A stretch of 20,234 nucleotides of DNA from Kipferlia bialata (taxonomy: Eukaryota > Fornicata): contig BDIP01000384.1 of assembly GCA_003568945.1 (NCBI GenBank), positions 1 through 20,234 on the forward strand. The letters run 5' to 3'. Below the pieces are notes generated by a model. The model had not been told where the DNA came from, made no database searches, and saw nothing but the letters and a program-made list of their open reading frames with translations. A program made the position numbers and the translations under genes. Below, piece after piece: positions 1 to 10,068 of this stretch (position 1 is the stretch's first letter; each line of letters begins with the position of its first letter).

Positions 1-16
1 GTGTTGGGGGGGGGGT

Positions 17-50
<34 letters not shown>

Positions 51-758
51 ATATCTGCATATCTAGAGAGGACACTGTAGTTCGTAGAAGCCATGCACGT
101 CAGTAGTTTCTATGTATATATACAGACTATATATATTGTATCAGTGGGAGTGTCTATACCCTACCTACATCTATACCCACACTGACACCAGTGTACATAT
201 TCACTCTATAGTATAACATATATATATATATCCTATGCTCTGTGTCCCTCTGTTGGAACATGCCCCTCCTACCTCTATCCTATACCCACACTGACAGCAG
301 TAGGATTCATGTGGGAGAAAAGCTATCCTTTGGATACCAGTGTACACTATTCTCATATGTGTCCTATACTCTGTGTCCTTCTGTTGGATTTTGACCACCT
401 CCTATTGACTCTCTCTCTCTCTGTTTGAACTTGACCACCTAGACTGATCAGTATACACTTCTATCCTCCACATTGTGTCTATCTACATGTCCACTTTCTA
501 TACTGATATCGTGGGTAGTCTATCAGTCGATATCCATGCGTGTGTATCTATGCTGATACATGTGAGAGAGGGATAGGCAACCTATATTATAGTGTATGTA
601 TACACTGACACCAGGTGGGAGAGGGAGAGGGTACCCTCGACAGAAGGGCAGGGCCATACATATATGTATATATATACATATTATTATCTATGTATTATTG
701 TGTTTACTCATATATATATATATAAATATAGAGAGAGAGAGAGAGAGACTTACACCAG
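1..758. other. Poly-G tract and decayed exon-edge repeats upstream of the first modelled exon
   Basis: No exon could be fixed here. Positions 17-49 are an unbroken G run. Downstream there are several diverged repeats of the unit ACACTGACACCAG followed by GTGGGAGAGGG, the acceptor edge of the exon at 759. The clearest is 600-650; weaker ones lie near 170, 285 and 555. A second repeat family (CTCTGTGTCCCTCTGTTGGA and its relatives) occurs at 238, 368 and 420. This is most easily read as an intron, with the true 5' exon further upstream or unrecognised. Confidence 0.5.
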
Positions 759-839
759 GTGGGAGAGGGAGAGGGCAACCTGGGCAGAAGGGTAGGGCGG
801 CCCAGCACGCTGGGGGTGGCATCTGCTAGGTATATATAT

Positions 840-873
<34 letters not shown>

Positions 874-1418
874 GAATATATTACAATTGTATAGAGATCG
901 GCCTAGCACGCTTAGTGAGCCTTAGGGAGAGAGAGAGTGACCCTGCTCTCTTGAGGACTGTAGTAATATCACTGATATATATTCAATGTATACAATATAT
1001 ACGAATACTTCAATATGCTCTTGTTGCTGACCCTCAGGGAGAGAGTGACCTTGTTGTATTCCAATTTATATATATTTACGTGTCTACTATTTGTATACCA
1101 CTGACCCTCAGGGAGAGAGAGAGTGACCTTGCTCTGCTGAGGGAGGAGTGCCGAGAACTGCAGACACTCAACTTCAGGTACTGTGTTTTACTTGATTATG
1201 TTGATATATTGTTAGTATGCATGATATGGGTAATTTTTTTTGTTTCATATTGAATATACTATACATATATTCTTGTATTTTTATAATGTCGATTGGTAGA
1301 GAGTAGAATCGCTTACACTAGGAAACTGGCCATCAATGCGTGCCAGGGTGGCCTGGGTGGCAGTGCCCTGAGGCCACTCTACTGGATGCTGTTCCTGAAG
1401 GTATATATATATGTATAT

Positions 1419-1449
<31 letters not shown>

Positions 1450-2343
1450 GTTGAATATTCCATATATTTAGTGATTTGGGTGGCAGTGCCCTGAGGCCTC
1501 TGTACTGGATGCTGTTCCTGAAGGTATGCATATATGCATACCCAGTATATATATAGTATAGTATTGTATATATATATATAGATCAATATTCCAAATATTT
1601 AGTGCCCTGAGGCCACTCTACTGGATGCTGTTCTTGAAGGTATCGACTGATCTCTCTCTCTCCCTCCACACTCTTTCTCTCTCCCTCTACACCCTTATGT
1701 CAGGTCCTTGATGGCTCCTATGACGACTGGCTGGGTGAGCTGATGGACCACAGATGCACATACGAGTACAAGTCAAGGGGGAACATTGACGGTATGTTGT
1801 TGTGTACAATATATACATATATATATAGAGATATATTTATATATATATAGATATAGATATATAGATTGTATCTGCCTCTGACACCCAGGTGAGGAGAGCC
1901 AGAAGGAGGTGTCCAACCCATCCCAGCCTGAGGGGGAGAGAGAGAGAGTGGAGGAGGAGGAGATTGAGGTTGAGATTGACATCAATGCTGATGGAGAGTT
2001 TGTCGATAACCCCCTCTGCCTAGAGCCAGGCTCCGTCTACAACAAGGTATCTCTCTCTCTCTCTCTTCAATATGTGTTTTATGTTCACCCTATCTGACTA
2101 TTCTTGACTGTCTCTGACCCTGACTGACTATCTCTGACTCTCTAGGAGGCCCAGCGTCAGGAGCTCCAGAGCACCATCCTGCTTGACCTGAGGAGACTGC
2201 CTAGTGTGTTCTGTCAGAATGATGAGGTATACTCTTCTGTATATATACATTCAGACCCGTTCAGACCCATTCAGTTCTTTACAATTCTCTCTATGTATAT
2301 ATGATATGCTCTCACCCTAGGTCGGCGACCTCCTCGCTATCCT

Positions 2344-2377
<34 letters not shown>

Positions 2378-2475
2378 GTGTATCTGTCCAACCTACCAGG
2401 TCGTTGATGACCTCCTCGCCATCCTGACTGTCTACTGCACAGAGCACAACACAGTCAGCTACAGACAGGTATACA

Positions 2476-2524
<49 letters not shown>

Positions 2525-3126
2525 CTGAGATGCTTAATATGTATATGTGTGTGTGTTCATAAATATTCTGCACAGAGCACAACACAGTCAGCTACAGACA
2601 GGTATGGATAGTATATTATATATATATATATATACTATTATAAATAAATTTTTATTATATATAAATTTTTATTATATATATATATAATCCATATAATAGA
2701 GAAGGGTATGTATTCTGCATGTATGTATTCTGCACAGAGCACAACACAGTCAGATACAGACAGGAACCATGTATTGTGTTATTATTCGTGGCACGGGCTC
2801 TTCTCTGTTTCATTTTATGTGTATACATTCTAAATTCGGGACATGCATGAGAATACTGCCCCTCTGCATTATGCCCTTGGCTATATTCATTCTCCCTCTA
2901 TATATATATATTACCCACCTATACTTAGGACATGCATGATATAGCTGCCACTCTGCCCCATTTCCTTACTCCCACATGAATATATATTAGAACTCTCCCT
3001 CTCTTTATACATGTATATATATACTCTTGTGTGTGTGTGTGTGTGTGTATCTTGGAATACTAACCCCTAGGGCATGCATGAGATAGCTGCCACTCTGCAC
3101 TATGCCCCTATATATCAATTCTCTAC

Positions 3127-3157
<31 letters not shown>

Positions 3158-4280
3158 CATATGTATATAATATTATAGGATGCTCACTCCTAGGGCATGC
3201 ATGAGATAGCTGCCACTCTCCACTATGCCCTGGGTCAGACATATATATATACATCACTAATATAAACATATAGTATAGTATAATATACAGTACTCATACC
3301 CTAGGGCATGCACGAGATAGCTGCCACTCTGCACTATGCACTGGGTCAGACATATGGCATAGTGGGGCAGATGGCATCATCACCCGCACCTGGCAGTGTG
3401 GACGTTTCAAACGGTACCCAGGTAAATACAATCCAAGCTCTCTATACTATTCTATTTTGAAAGTCTGATAACTGCTTGTTTACCCTAGGTCGTGAGGGAG
3501 TATGTTGGTCCCATTGACCAGGACTTCTTCACTCCCCCCCCCTCCCCCCTCTCTCTCTATATATATACCTATGTATATACCTACATTAATACCAGGTCGT
3601 GAGGGAGTATGTTGGCCCTGTTGACCAGGGTGAGGCCGAGGGAGAGAGAGAGAGGGAGTCCAACTACCAGTACATCGGGAGACTCCTAGACCCACAGTAC
3701 CAGAGACACGACACGGTATGTATATATATGTGTGTGTGTGTGTGTGTGTAGATATATATATACTAGACAGATGATACTATATTGATAGATGTGTATATAC
3801 TGCTGGGCCCACAGTACCAGAGACACGACACGGTATGTATATATGTCTGTATATATATATATATATACACATACATATATATATATATACACATACATAT
3901 ATATATATATATGTGTGTGTGTAGATATATATATATATACTAGACAGATGATACTATATTGATAGATGTATATACACTCCTGGACCCACAGTACCAGAGA
4001 CACGACACGGTATGTCTCTTTACCTTTGTATAATCACCTATACTTGTCACAGCGTCTTGTCACACCCAGTACAGCATGTTCTGCAAGGTCATGGAGGTCA
4101 TCCCTTCATATATACCATAGAATACTTCTTTCTCTACGTATGTTATCACACTCTTTCTTTTGCTTGTCACAGTGTGACTAATGACAGTACAGCATGTTCT
4201 GCAAGGTCATGGAGGTCATGGGGTCCTGGTATGTGAGTGGCGACAGGAAGCCCAACGAGAGGATACAGGCAGACAGGTAT

Positions 4281-4333
<53 letters not shown>

Positions 4334-4831
4334 CACTATATATATATATATATATATCACGAGAGGATACAGGCGGATAGGTATGGTACATACTGTTATG
4401 TATAGATGTATATATATAGGTATATGGCATGTAGATGTATGTATATACCAGTGGGGACAGGAAGCCCAACGAGAGGATACAGGCAGACAGGTATGGAGTA
4501 TACTGTTCAATTTAGTGGAAGAACTATATGTGTAGGATACTCTTATACATATTTATCATTTGTAGTGGGACAGGAAGCCCAACGAGAGGATACAGGCAGG
4601 AAGTCACATGTATGCATAGTCCATATGTGGTGTTGGATATATGTATATACATATGTGTGTGTGTGTGTATCTCACCCCTAGACAGAAGGCCGAGATTGAG
4701 ATCAGGTCCTGGAACATCCTCGACATCCTCAAGGTACTCTGTCTCTCTCTATCTCCCTAACTCTCTCTAACTATATATATATGTAGTGTGTACATATCTG
4801 TGTAACCCCCCAGACACACTCCAAGGATGTC

Positions 4832-4880
<49 letters not shown>

Positions 4881-5467
4881 TGTCATACAGATGCATACAT
4901 ATGCACACACACACATATATATATATGAGTAGATCCATCAGCTTCTTACCCCAGACACACTCCAAGGACGTGTACCTCCACCTGATGGACCTGGACGTGG
5001 AACCAGTCATATTCTCAGTGTACGGTGTCTATATAGTATTACTCATATATATTCATCTTGTCAACATGTTGTACAGTACATGTTCTTCTCTATAGACATG
5101 GATAGTGTGTAGTGCTGATCTCCCAGACGCTGGCTGCGTGTTCTCTTTGGCCGTGAGTTTGTCACAGAGCACGGCCTGCTCATATGGGATGTCATACTCG
5201 CAGACGGGTACCTCTGTGAGAGCCCCCTTAGGTACATATATCTCTCTATTTCTCCTTCTATCTATACTGTTCTATATATATATCTGAGTCTTTGCTGCCT
5301 CAACTATACTGCCTCTCTCTCGCTCTCTCCCACACACACACACTCATACAGGCTCACCAACTACCTAGCTGCCTCCATCTCTCTCTCTCTCTCTCTGTCT
5401 CTCTCTCCCTCTCATCATAGGCTGACCAACTACCTAGCTGCCTCCATGCTCCTCCAGCTGCACCCTC

Positions 5468-5498
<31 letters not shown>

Positions 5499-5913
5499 AA
5501 TACATCCTATCTAACCCTAGGCTGACCAACTATCTCGCTGCCTCTATGCTCCTCCAGCTGCGTCCCCTTCTCCTAAGGGCAGATGCCATGGAAGTACTAC
5601 ACATTCTGATGAAGCCACACGATCTGTTCCTAAAGGTGTGACATGCTCTATACTCTGTTCAGAATTGTCTCTATATGTATAGATGTCTAGAGGACAGATG
5701 CCATGGAAGTACTACTTATCCTCATGAAGCCACACGAGATGTTCCTAAAGGTACTACTGTGACATGCACTTATACTCTATTCACAATTGTCCTAACTCTC
5801 AGGCCTCTGAGGTTGAGGTGTTCCACATCCTGCACAGGGCACTCCACCTCTGCAAGGTACTATATATACCCGTATATGGATAGATATCTCTATATACAAA
5901 TATACAAATACAA

Positions 5914-5955
<42 letters not shown>

Positions 5956-8900
5956 ATATATATATGAGAGTTCCACATTCTGTACAGGACACTCCACCTA
6001 TGCAAGGTATAGATGTATGATATACATACTCATTGTGTACAAAGTGTACTATGTATCCCTATTACAGACACTATTGTATTTTACCCAAATGTACTAACTC
6101 CATATAGTGCATATATACTTACCACCCACATCTAAATACTTTGGTATATATATACGTATACTATGTATGTATACTAACCCCCAGGCCCCCCATGTCCCCA
6201 CTGACAGGGAGGACACTGTGCTTATACATATATACCACTTATACATACTCACTCATATGTAGTATATACCCTACTATTAATACTCACCCCCAGGCCCCCC
6301 ATGTCCCCACCGACAGAGAGGACACTGTGGTCACATATATATATATATATATATATATATACTACAGATAGACATACTCACTCATATACATACACATATA
6401 TTGTACATGTATTATATACCCAAGCATACTCACTCCCAGGCCCCTCATGTACCTACTGACCGGGAGGACACAGTGGTCACACCCACCTCCAGCACCCTGG
6501 CTGTGCCTGTACCACTGCCCCAGTCACAGCTGGTATGGGTATATAGATTCATATACACTATATGGACAGATAGTCTATATACTATATTCTATGTACTGTA
6601 CTCTAGTACAATGCCTGTGCCACTGCCCCAGTCACAGCTGGTATGGGTATATAGATTCATATACACTATAGTCACAGCTGGTATGTATACGTTTATATAT
6701 GTACTATATGGACAGACAGTCGATATACTATGTACTATACTCTAGTACAATGGCTGTGCTTCTGACTCAGTCACAGCTGGTACGGTATATCTCTCTCTCT
6801 ATCTCTATTTCTATATTCTCTCTCTATTGATATATATTGATACTGAGTAAGTGGTATAGAGTGTATATATATATTTCATACACCCACCCCCAGGGTAAGG
6901 GCACCAGAGGCAGGGAGAGAGAGAGAGACAAGTGCAAGGGTGACCCCTCTCAGTCAACTGAGCAGAGCGAGATATCAGTCCACCTGCAGGTATTACCATA
7001 TTCTCTCCCCCTGTCCTTCTATCTCGCTACACCCCTATCTTTCTCTTTCTCTCTCTCTCTGGCCACACCCCTCAGTATCACCAACTAATTAATTTAATTA
7101 TCTTCTCTCTCTCTCTCTCTCTCTACCTACACCCTAACCCACCAGTGTCTGCAGGAGTTCATCGGAGAGGAGCTGTCAGCTGAGATGGCCAGGATAGGTA
7201 TGTATATCTACTATATACTTATAGATATACTATACATAGTATATACTATACATAGTGTATACTTATAGATATACTACTGGATTCAGCTACTGAGATGGCC
7301 AGGATAGGTATGTATATATCTACTATATACATAATGTGATACTGACATCACACACTGCTGATATTGATAAATGTATTTACACAATACTGATATAGAGCTG
7401 ACAGCTGAGATGGCCAGGATAGGTATGTGTAACACTATATATACTTGTTTCTCACTGTACACTCATTATATACCAATATCATATACTGCTGTTATAGATG
7501 TACTAGGCACTCTCATTGGTATATATACATATACATGTATGTATATATTTTTGTATACTTTACTATACTGGTACATATATTACTGACGCATAGGCACTCT
7601 GATAGGGCGGGACCAGCCACAGAAGGGAGAGGCCAAGGCAGAGAGTGAGGGAGAGGGAGAGGGAGAGGGAGATGAGGCAGATGGTGTTGAGGCAATCACT
7701 GAGGGAAGTGAGGGAGAGAGAGAGGATGGAGAGACAGCAGACAGGCCCCTGGGACAGGTATGGTATATCATCTTAGTGTTTGACATAGCTTTTATAGCTC
7801 ATTATATAGTATACTGTATGTTTCTTATTTATGTAGGCATCTATGTAGGTATGGTGTATGCCATTCGGGTTTATCCATAATATATATGAGTACTTCCTAT
7901 AATGGGTGCAACTCACACCAGTGTGAGACCGATGTGATCGGGTCAAGTGAATTGTATTATACTAATCCTTTATGTAAAGGGAATAAGAGACATTCTAGCG
8001 CTGCATAAACCTTGACTATACCTTACCCCCCAGGGCGAGACCGATGTGATTGAGTCCTGTCTGGGTGAACTAGCATTCTGCTCCAGTGTCCTCAGGCACC
8101 AGCACCCACTCTCAGACGACCCGGCCAATCTGCTGCAGGTATCGCGTAATTATACAGTATCGTGTAGTATGAAGCCAAGCCCATCTGCTACAGGTATCGC
8201 GTAATATATACAGTATCGTGTAGTATATGTAGCCAAGCCCATCTGCTGCAATTATCACGTAATATACACCCCATCATGTAGGACATATATGCCTCTCTCA
8301 CCATCAGATCATCTCTTATATTATAAATATTCCGTGTAGTACTTGTCTCACTCTCAGGACCTCAATGTGCCTGTCTGTATCGCCTAGTATATAAATGCAA
8401 CATTACATAGTATAGTATATGCTGTCACGTTGAATACCCATGCATCTCTCTCACTCTCAGGAATCAGATCATCTCTATCGCGAGAGGGGGTGTCGACATC
8501 AAGGAGGGGGAGCTGACAGCAAATGAGCAGGTATGTGTCTTTACACTCTTTGCCATATCCTGTTGTTATAGTTATTCTTCTCTATCTCTCCCCCCCCCCC
8601 TCTCTCTCTCTATTATGCTACTATACCGTGGATGGGTACTGTACCTATATCGAGTAAGGGGAGCTTGCAGCGAATGAGCACATGAGATGATTGTGTTGTA
8701 AATGTATATAGATATATAGTATTTTTTACTAGTATTGCAAAGAGGATAATATTGGATGGTACGAATACCCCTATCTCACCCCAGCTTGATCCATATATAT
8801 ATATATATACATATACACCTATCTCACCCCAGCTGGAGCTGAACCAGACCATCCGCATGTACGTGCTGGCCCAGAGACAGGTGAGACACTTGTATAGAAG

Positions 8901-9269
8901 TGTGTATATATATAGTCATACATATCTATATATGAGTGTGTATGTGCAGGTATATGACACTCATGTATCTATGTACGTGCTGGCCCAGAGACAAGTATAA
9001 TATGTGAATTCGTGCATTCTCTTGTTCTCTTCCTGAAGTATGTATATACGAGACGCCTCAGATATCCATGTGTTCAACATTTATGCCTCTCCTTGGGAAT
9101 ACTAGCACATTTGCCTTATAATAGGAGCTGAGGCACCTTGCCACCCACAATGACTCTCTCTCTCTCTCTATATATATACTTATCCTAGGAACTAAGGCGT
9201 CTAGCCACCCACAATGCCGAGCTGAGGCAGAGGGTGAGAGACCTGGAGAGCAAGGAGAGCAAGGAGTGA
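759..9269 (+). CDS. TBC1D5: TBC1D5-like Rab GTPase-activating protein (TBC domain), 23 exons, 5' end unresolved
   Basis: Exons: 759-829, 1112-1177, 1322-1400, 1704-1791, 1889-2046, 2146-2226, 2400-2468, 3305-3421, 3596-3715, 4188-4276, 4682-4733, 4955-5019, 5127-5231, 5521-5635, 5803-5856, 6440-6532, 6894-6989, 7146-7197, 7594-7757, 8034-8138, 8468-8530, 8833-8880, 9189-9269 (TGA). All phases close, giving 676 residues. The order of blocks follows human TBC1D5 as I recall it: an N-terminal block ending ALRPLYWMLFLK, then VDNPLCLEPGSVYNK, the arginine finger in ILLDLRR (about residue 171), the glutamine finger in YRQGMHE (about 204), then RWLRVLFGREF and IWDVILADG. The TBC domain spans roughly residues 45-443. 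The family speeds GTP hydrolysis by Rab proteins; TBC1D5 acts on Rab7 at retromer endosomes. The tail is acidic (SEGEGEGEGDE) and ends in a likely coiled coil (ELRRLATHNAELRQRV). Both catalytic residues are present. The first exon and the start codon are uncertain, and a 5' exon may lie outside the window. Confidence 0.87.
830..1111 (+). repeat. Exon-edge copies in TBC intron 1
   Basis: A short donor-side copy of exon 1 sequence (CGGCCTAGCACGCT) is at 899-911. Two acceptor-side copies of exon 2 lie at 917-957 and 1028-1060; both hold the AG and the GGGAGAGAG start of the exon. A CA repeat and TA tracts separate them. Confidence 0.7.
1401..1703 (+). repeat. Two donor-edge copies in TBC intron 3
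   Basis: The 3' end of exon 3 with its GTAT donor is repeated at 1478-1527 and again, shorter, at 1601-1643. Both keep the TGGATGCTGTTC segment and the AAG/GTAT junction. TA microsatellite separates the copies. Confidence 0.85.
2146..2226 (+). other. Exon 6 of the TBC gene, arginine-finger exon
   Basis: This 27-codon exon carries the IxxDxxR motif of TBC domains as ILLDLRR. The finger arginine codon is at 2194-2196. It is flanked by a CTCTCTAG acceptor and a GTATAC donor, phase 0 on both sides. The arginine inserts into the Rab active site in characterised TBC proteins, so catalysis is expected to be intact. Confidence 0.85.
2227..2399 (+). repeat. Acceptor-edge copy in TBC intron 6
   Basis: Positions 2313-2348 repeat the acceptor and first bases of exon 7 (CCCTAGGTCGGCGACCTCCT against CCAGGTCGTTGATGACCTCC). 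The copy runs into a (CT)n tract at about 2345-2374. Confidence 0.8.
2400..2468 (+). other. Exon 7 of the TBC gene, glutamine-finger exon
   Basis: The exon ends exactly after the Tyr-Arg-Gln of the YxQG motif (Gln codon 2466-2468). The Gly is the first codon of the next exon at 3305. The catalytic motif is therefore split by an 836-nt intron, the longest in the window. A short acceptor-edge copy lies upstream at 2313-2348. Confidence 0.85.
2469..3304 (+). repeat. Nested donor and acceptor copies in TBC intron 7
   Basis: This intron holds six exon-edge copies. Donor-side copies of exon 7 are at 2568-2605 and 2730-2765; the second has lost the GT (CAGGAACC). Acceptor-side copies of exon 8 are at 2834-2880, 2923-2960, 3063-3110 and 3187-3240. 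They become more like the true exon edge (3301 onward) as they approach it; the innermost reads CGGG in place of TAGG. Long TA, TG and CT tracts lie between the copies. No other gene is visible in this stretch. Confidence 0.9.
3422..3595 (+). repeat. Acceptor-edge copy in TBC intron 8
   Basis: Positions 3483-3524 repeat the acceptor and about 36 nt of exon 9 (GTCGTGAGGGAGTATGTTGG). A C-run, CT repeat and TA repeat separate it from the true exon at 3596. Confidence 0.88.
3716..4187 (+). repeat. Two donor copies and one acceptor copy in TBC intron 9
   Basis: Donor-side copies of exon 9 (CAGTACCAGAGACACGACAC plus GGTATGT) are at 3805-3840 and 3980-4015. An acceptor-side copy of exon 10 (AGTACAGCATGTTCTGCAAG) is at 4066-4103. 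The long TA/TG tracts between them translate into meaningless Y/I/C strings. Confidence 0.9.
4277..4681 (+). repeat. Three donor-edge copies in TBC intron 10
   Basis: The end of exon 10 (GAGAGGATACAGGCAGACAG plus GTATGG) recurs at 4358-4387, 4451-4498 and 4565-4603. The last copy has CAGGAAG where the donor should be. The two longer copies share TGGGGAC or TGGGAC where the exon has TGGCGAC. Confidence 0.9.
4734..4954 (+). repeat. Acceptor-edge copy in TBC intron 11
   Basis: Positions 4806-4836 repeat CCCCAG plus ACACACTCCAAGGA of exon 12, then run into a (CT)n tract (about 4833-4866). Confidence 0.85.
5127..5231 (+). other. Exon 13 of the TBC gene, core block RWLRVLFGREF
   Basis: This exon encodes the best conserved block of the gene: RWLRVLFGREF followed by IWDVILADG. 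Human TBC1D5 has RWVRLLFGREF and VWDALFADG here. The upstream donor must be the GTACGG at 5020, because only that choice gives phase 2 and keeps the Val-Arg-Trp reading. Confidence 0.85.
5232..5520 (+). repeat. Two acceptor-edge copies in TBC intron 13
   Basis: Copies of the start of exon 14 are at 5343-5379 and 5413-5466. Both share CTACCTAGCTGCCTCCAT where the exon has CTATCTCGCTGCCTCTAT. All three differences are silent (Tyr, Leu, Ser). CT microsatellite ends each copy. Confidence 0.9.
5636..5802 (+). repeat. Donor-edge copy in TBC intron 14
   Basis: Positions 5687-5756 repeat about 60 nt of the exon 14 3' end plus a GTACT donor. The copy still reads in frame as LMKPHEMFLK against LMKPHDLFLK in the exon, so some changes are conservative or silent. 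Confidence 0.88.
5857..6439 (+). repeat. Donor and acceptor copies in TBC intron 15
   Basis: A donor-side copy of exon 15 (5966-6010) keeps TTCCACAT and CACTCCACCT and ends in GGTATA. Acceptor-side copies of exon 16 at 6174-6220 and 6281-6334 keep CCCCAG plus GCCCCCCATGTCCCCAC. The spacers are TA/CA-rich. No other gene is seen. Confidence 0.87.
6533..6893 (+). repeat. Donor-edge copies in TBC intron 16
   Basis: The end of exon 16 (CACTGCCCCAGTCACAGCTG plus GTATGG) is repeated at 6609-6660 together with about 30 nt of following intron. A minimal GTCACAGCTGGTATG copy is at 6671-6686, and a diverged copy at 6750-6784. The 6609 copy shows that the duplicated unit includes intron as well as exon. 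Confidence 0.88.
7198..7593 (+). repeat. Donor and acceptor copies in TBC intron 18
   Basis: Donor-side copies of exon 18 (GCTGAGATGGCCAGGATAGG then TATG) lie at 7284-7318 and 7395-7430. A short acceptor-side copy of exon 19 (TAGGCACTCTCATTGG) is at 7496-7520. Confidence 0.87.
7758..8033 (+). repeat. Acceptor-edge copy in TBC intron 19
   Basis: Positions 7913-7946 repeat the start of exon 20 (GAGACCGATGTGAT) after a CACACCAG acceptor. The remaining intron shows no other clear structure. Confidence 0.8.
8139..8467 (+). repeat. Donor and acceptor copies in TBC intron 20
   Basis: Donor-side copies of exon 20 (AGCCCATCTGCTACAGGTAT, and one with CAATTA replacing the donor) are at 8172-8206 and 8231-8262. 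Acceptor-side copies of exon 21 lie at 8291-8320 and, more diverged, 8346-8387. The 8291 copy starts its exon part at ATCATCTC. This supports placing the true acceptor after GAATCAG at 8467, which also keeps the frame open. Confidence 0.78.
8531..8832 (+). repeat. Donor and acceptor copies in TBC intron 21
   Basis: A diverged copy of the exon 21 3' end is at 8648-8684; GGGGAGCTTGCAGCGAATGA still reads GELAANE against GELTANE. A short acceptor copy of exon 22 is at 8769-8793. Confidence 0.75.
8881..9188 (+). repeat. Donor and acceptor copies in TBC intron 22
   Basis: The end of exon 22 (TGTACGTGCTGGCCCAGAGA) recurs at 8968-8999 with CAAGTATA at the donor. The start of exon 23 (GAGCTGAGGCACCTTGCCAC) recurs at 9119-9153, then runs into CT/TA repeats. 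Confidence 0.87.
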
Positions 9270-9499
9270 TAGCATTGAGGGAGAGAGACAGAGAGAGAGA
9301 GAGAGAAATAGGGACAGCGTTGTGAATAGGAATCGAGTTTTGGAGGAATGAATTGCGTCGTTTACTCTGACATCGGAGGTGTTACTTGAAAGGCGTTTCT
9401 CGTCTTCATATGCCTCCACATGTATGAATATTGTCTGTTTGTAACCTCTAGAGTATCAATGACGATTCATCTTCCTCTCTTCATTCTATAGCCCTCGGC
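9270..9499. other. Convergent intergenic spacer, about 230 bp
   Basis: This lies between the TGA of the + strand TBC gene and the TAG of the - strand membrane-protein gene. It starts with a GA-rich stretch (9277-9306) and then has mixed sequence. I see no AATAAA, terminator or open frame worth naming. It presumably holds both 3' UTRs. Confidence 0.6.
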
Positions 9500-10068
9500 C
9501 TATCCTTGCGTAGTCGTGTCCTCCAGAGCCAGAACTAATCCACACCTGAGAGTGAGAGTACACTTTTATGTTAGCCCAAGTCCTTCACTGGGTGTATATA
9601 TTGAATTATATATATACCTGAGGTGCCTGTTAGAGAGTGGCTCGAGCTTGGTGCGGAGACTGACTCCATCACCAACCCTAGGTGTAAGTGTCAGTGTGTG
9701 AGACTTCTTCTCAATATTTTGGCTGTGATGTTACATCACTGATGTACTATCGGTGATGTACACCACATTAATGTACCATATGTTCAGTTGGTGAATTTCA
9801 CTGCATTCTGTAACAGAATCTGTAATGAGGACTCAGACAAATAGATGCCCACCTTGCCAACAACCAATCAGCTGTGTATCTCCCGCCAATTGTATCAAAG
9901 CCAATGGTAACGAGGTACCTTTGTGTCAGTCCATACTCAAATCGTACCGTATATCATCTCTCTCACTGAGAGAAACATCTGGCCGACACTGCAATTGTCA
10001 TGGATATCTTCTAACCATAAACCAACAACTTGTAACGATATCTCTAGGCCTATATGATTTCCACGTAC
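9500..10068 (-). other. C-terminal exons of the membrane gene and an alternative stop at 10050
   Basis: Splicing at GTACGT (donor just left of 10069) leads through 9853-9918, 9618-9677 and 9500-9545 to VALEDTTTQG-type sequence, all phase-consistent. The acceptor at 9919 is AAG, which is unusual here. Without splicing, the last exon would run to a TAG at 10050-10052 and end in WYVEII. I favour the spliced form because two following exons have good GT/AG sites and one intron has a CTAAC branch-like string. Confidence 0.55.

Noticed and set aside
2834-3240. Regularly repeated units resembling a CRISPR array or a tandem satellite
   Set aside because: Units are truncated copies of the adjacent exon, spacers are microsatellites, and lengths vary. 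The context is a eukaryotic intron.
3686-4003. Long frames rich in Tyr/Ile/Cys/His on either strand, here and at 4167-4535, 5792-6097 and 1281-1586
   Set aside because: They are translations of TA, TG and CA microsatellites inside introns and are broken into repeat units. They are not genes.
8346-8400. A separate small exon between TBC exons 20 and 21 (CTCAGGACCTCAATG onward)
   Set aside because: No donor gives a phase that joins both neighbours without a stop. The segment looks like a diverged acceptor-edge copy of exon 21.
10050-10052. This TAG as the certain end of the membrane-protein gene
   Set aside because: Three more exons downstream close in phase and two have good splice sites. 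It is kept as an alternative end only.
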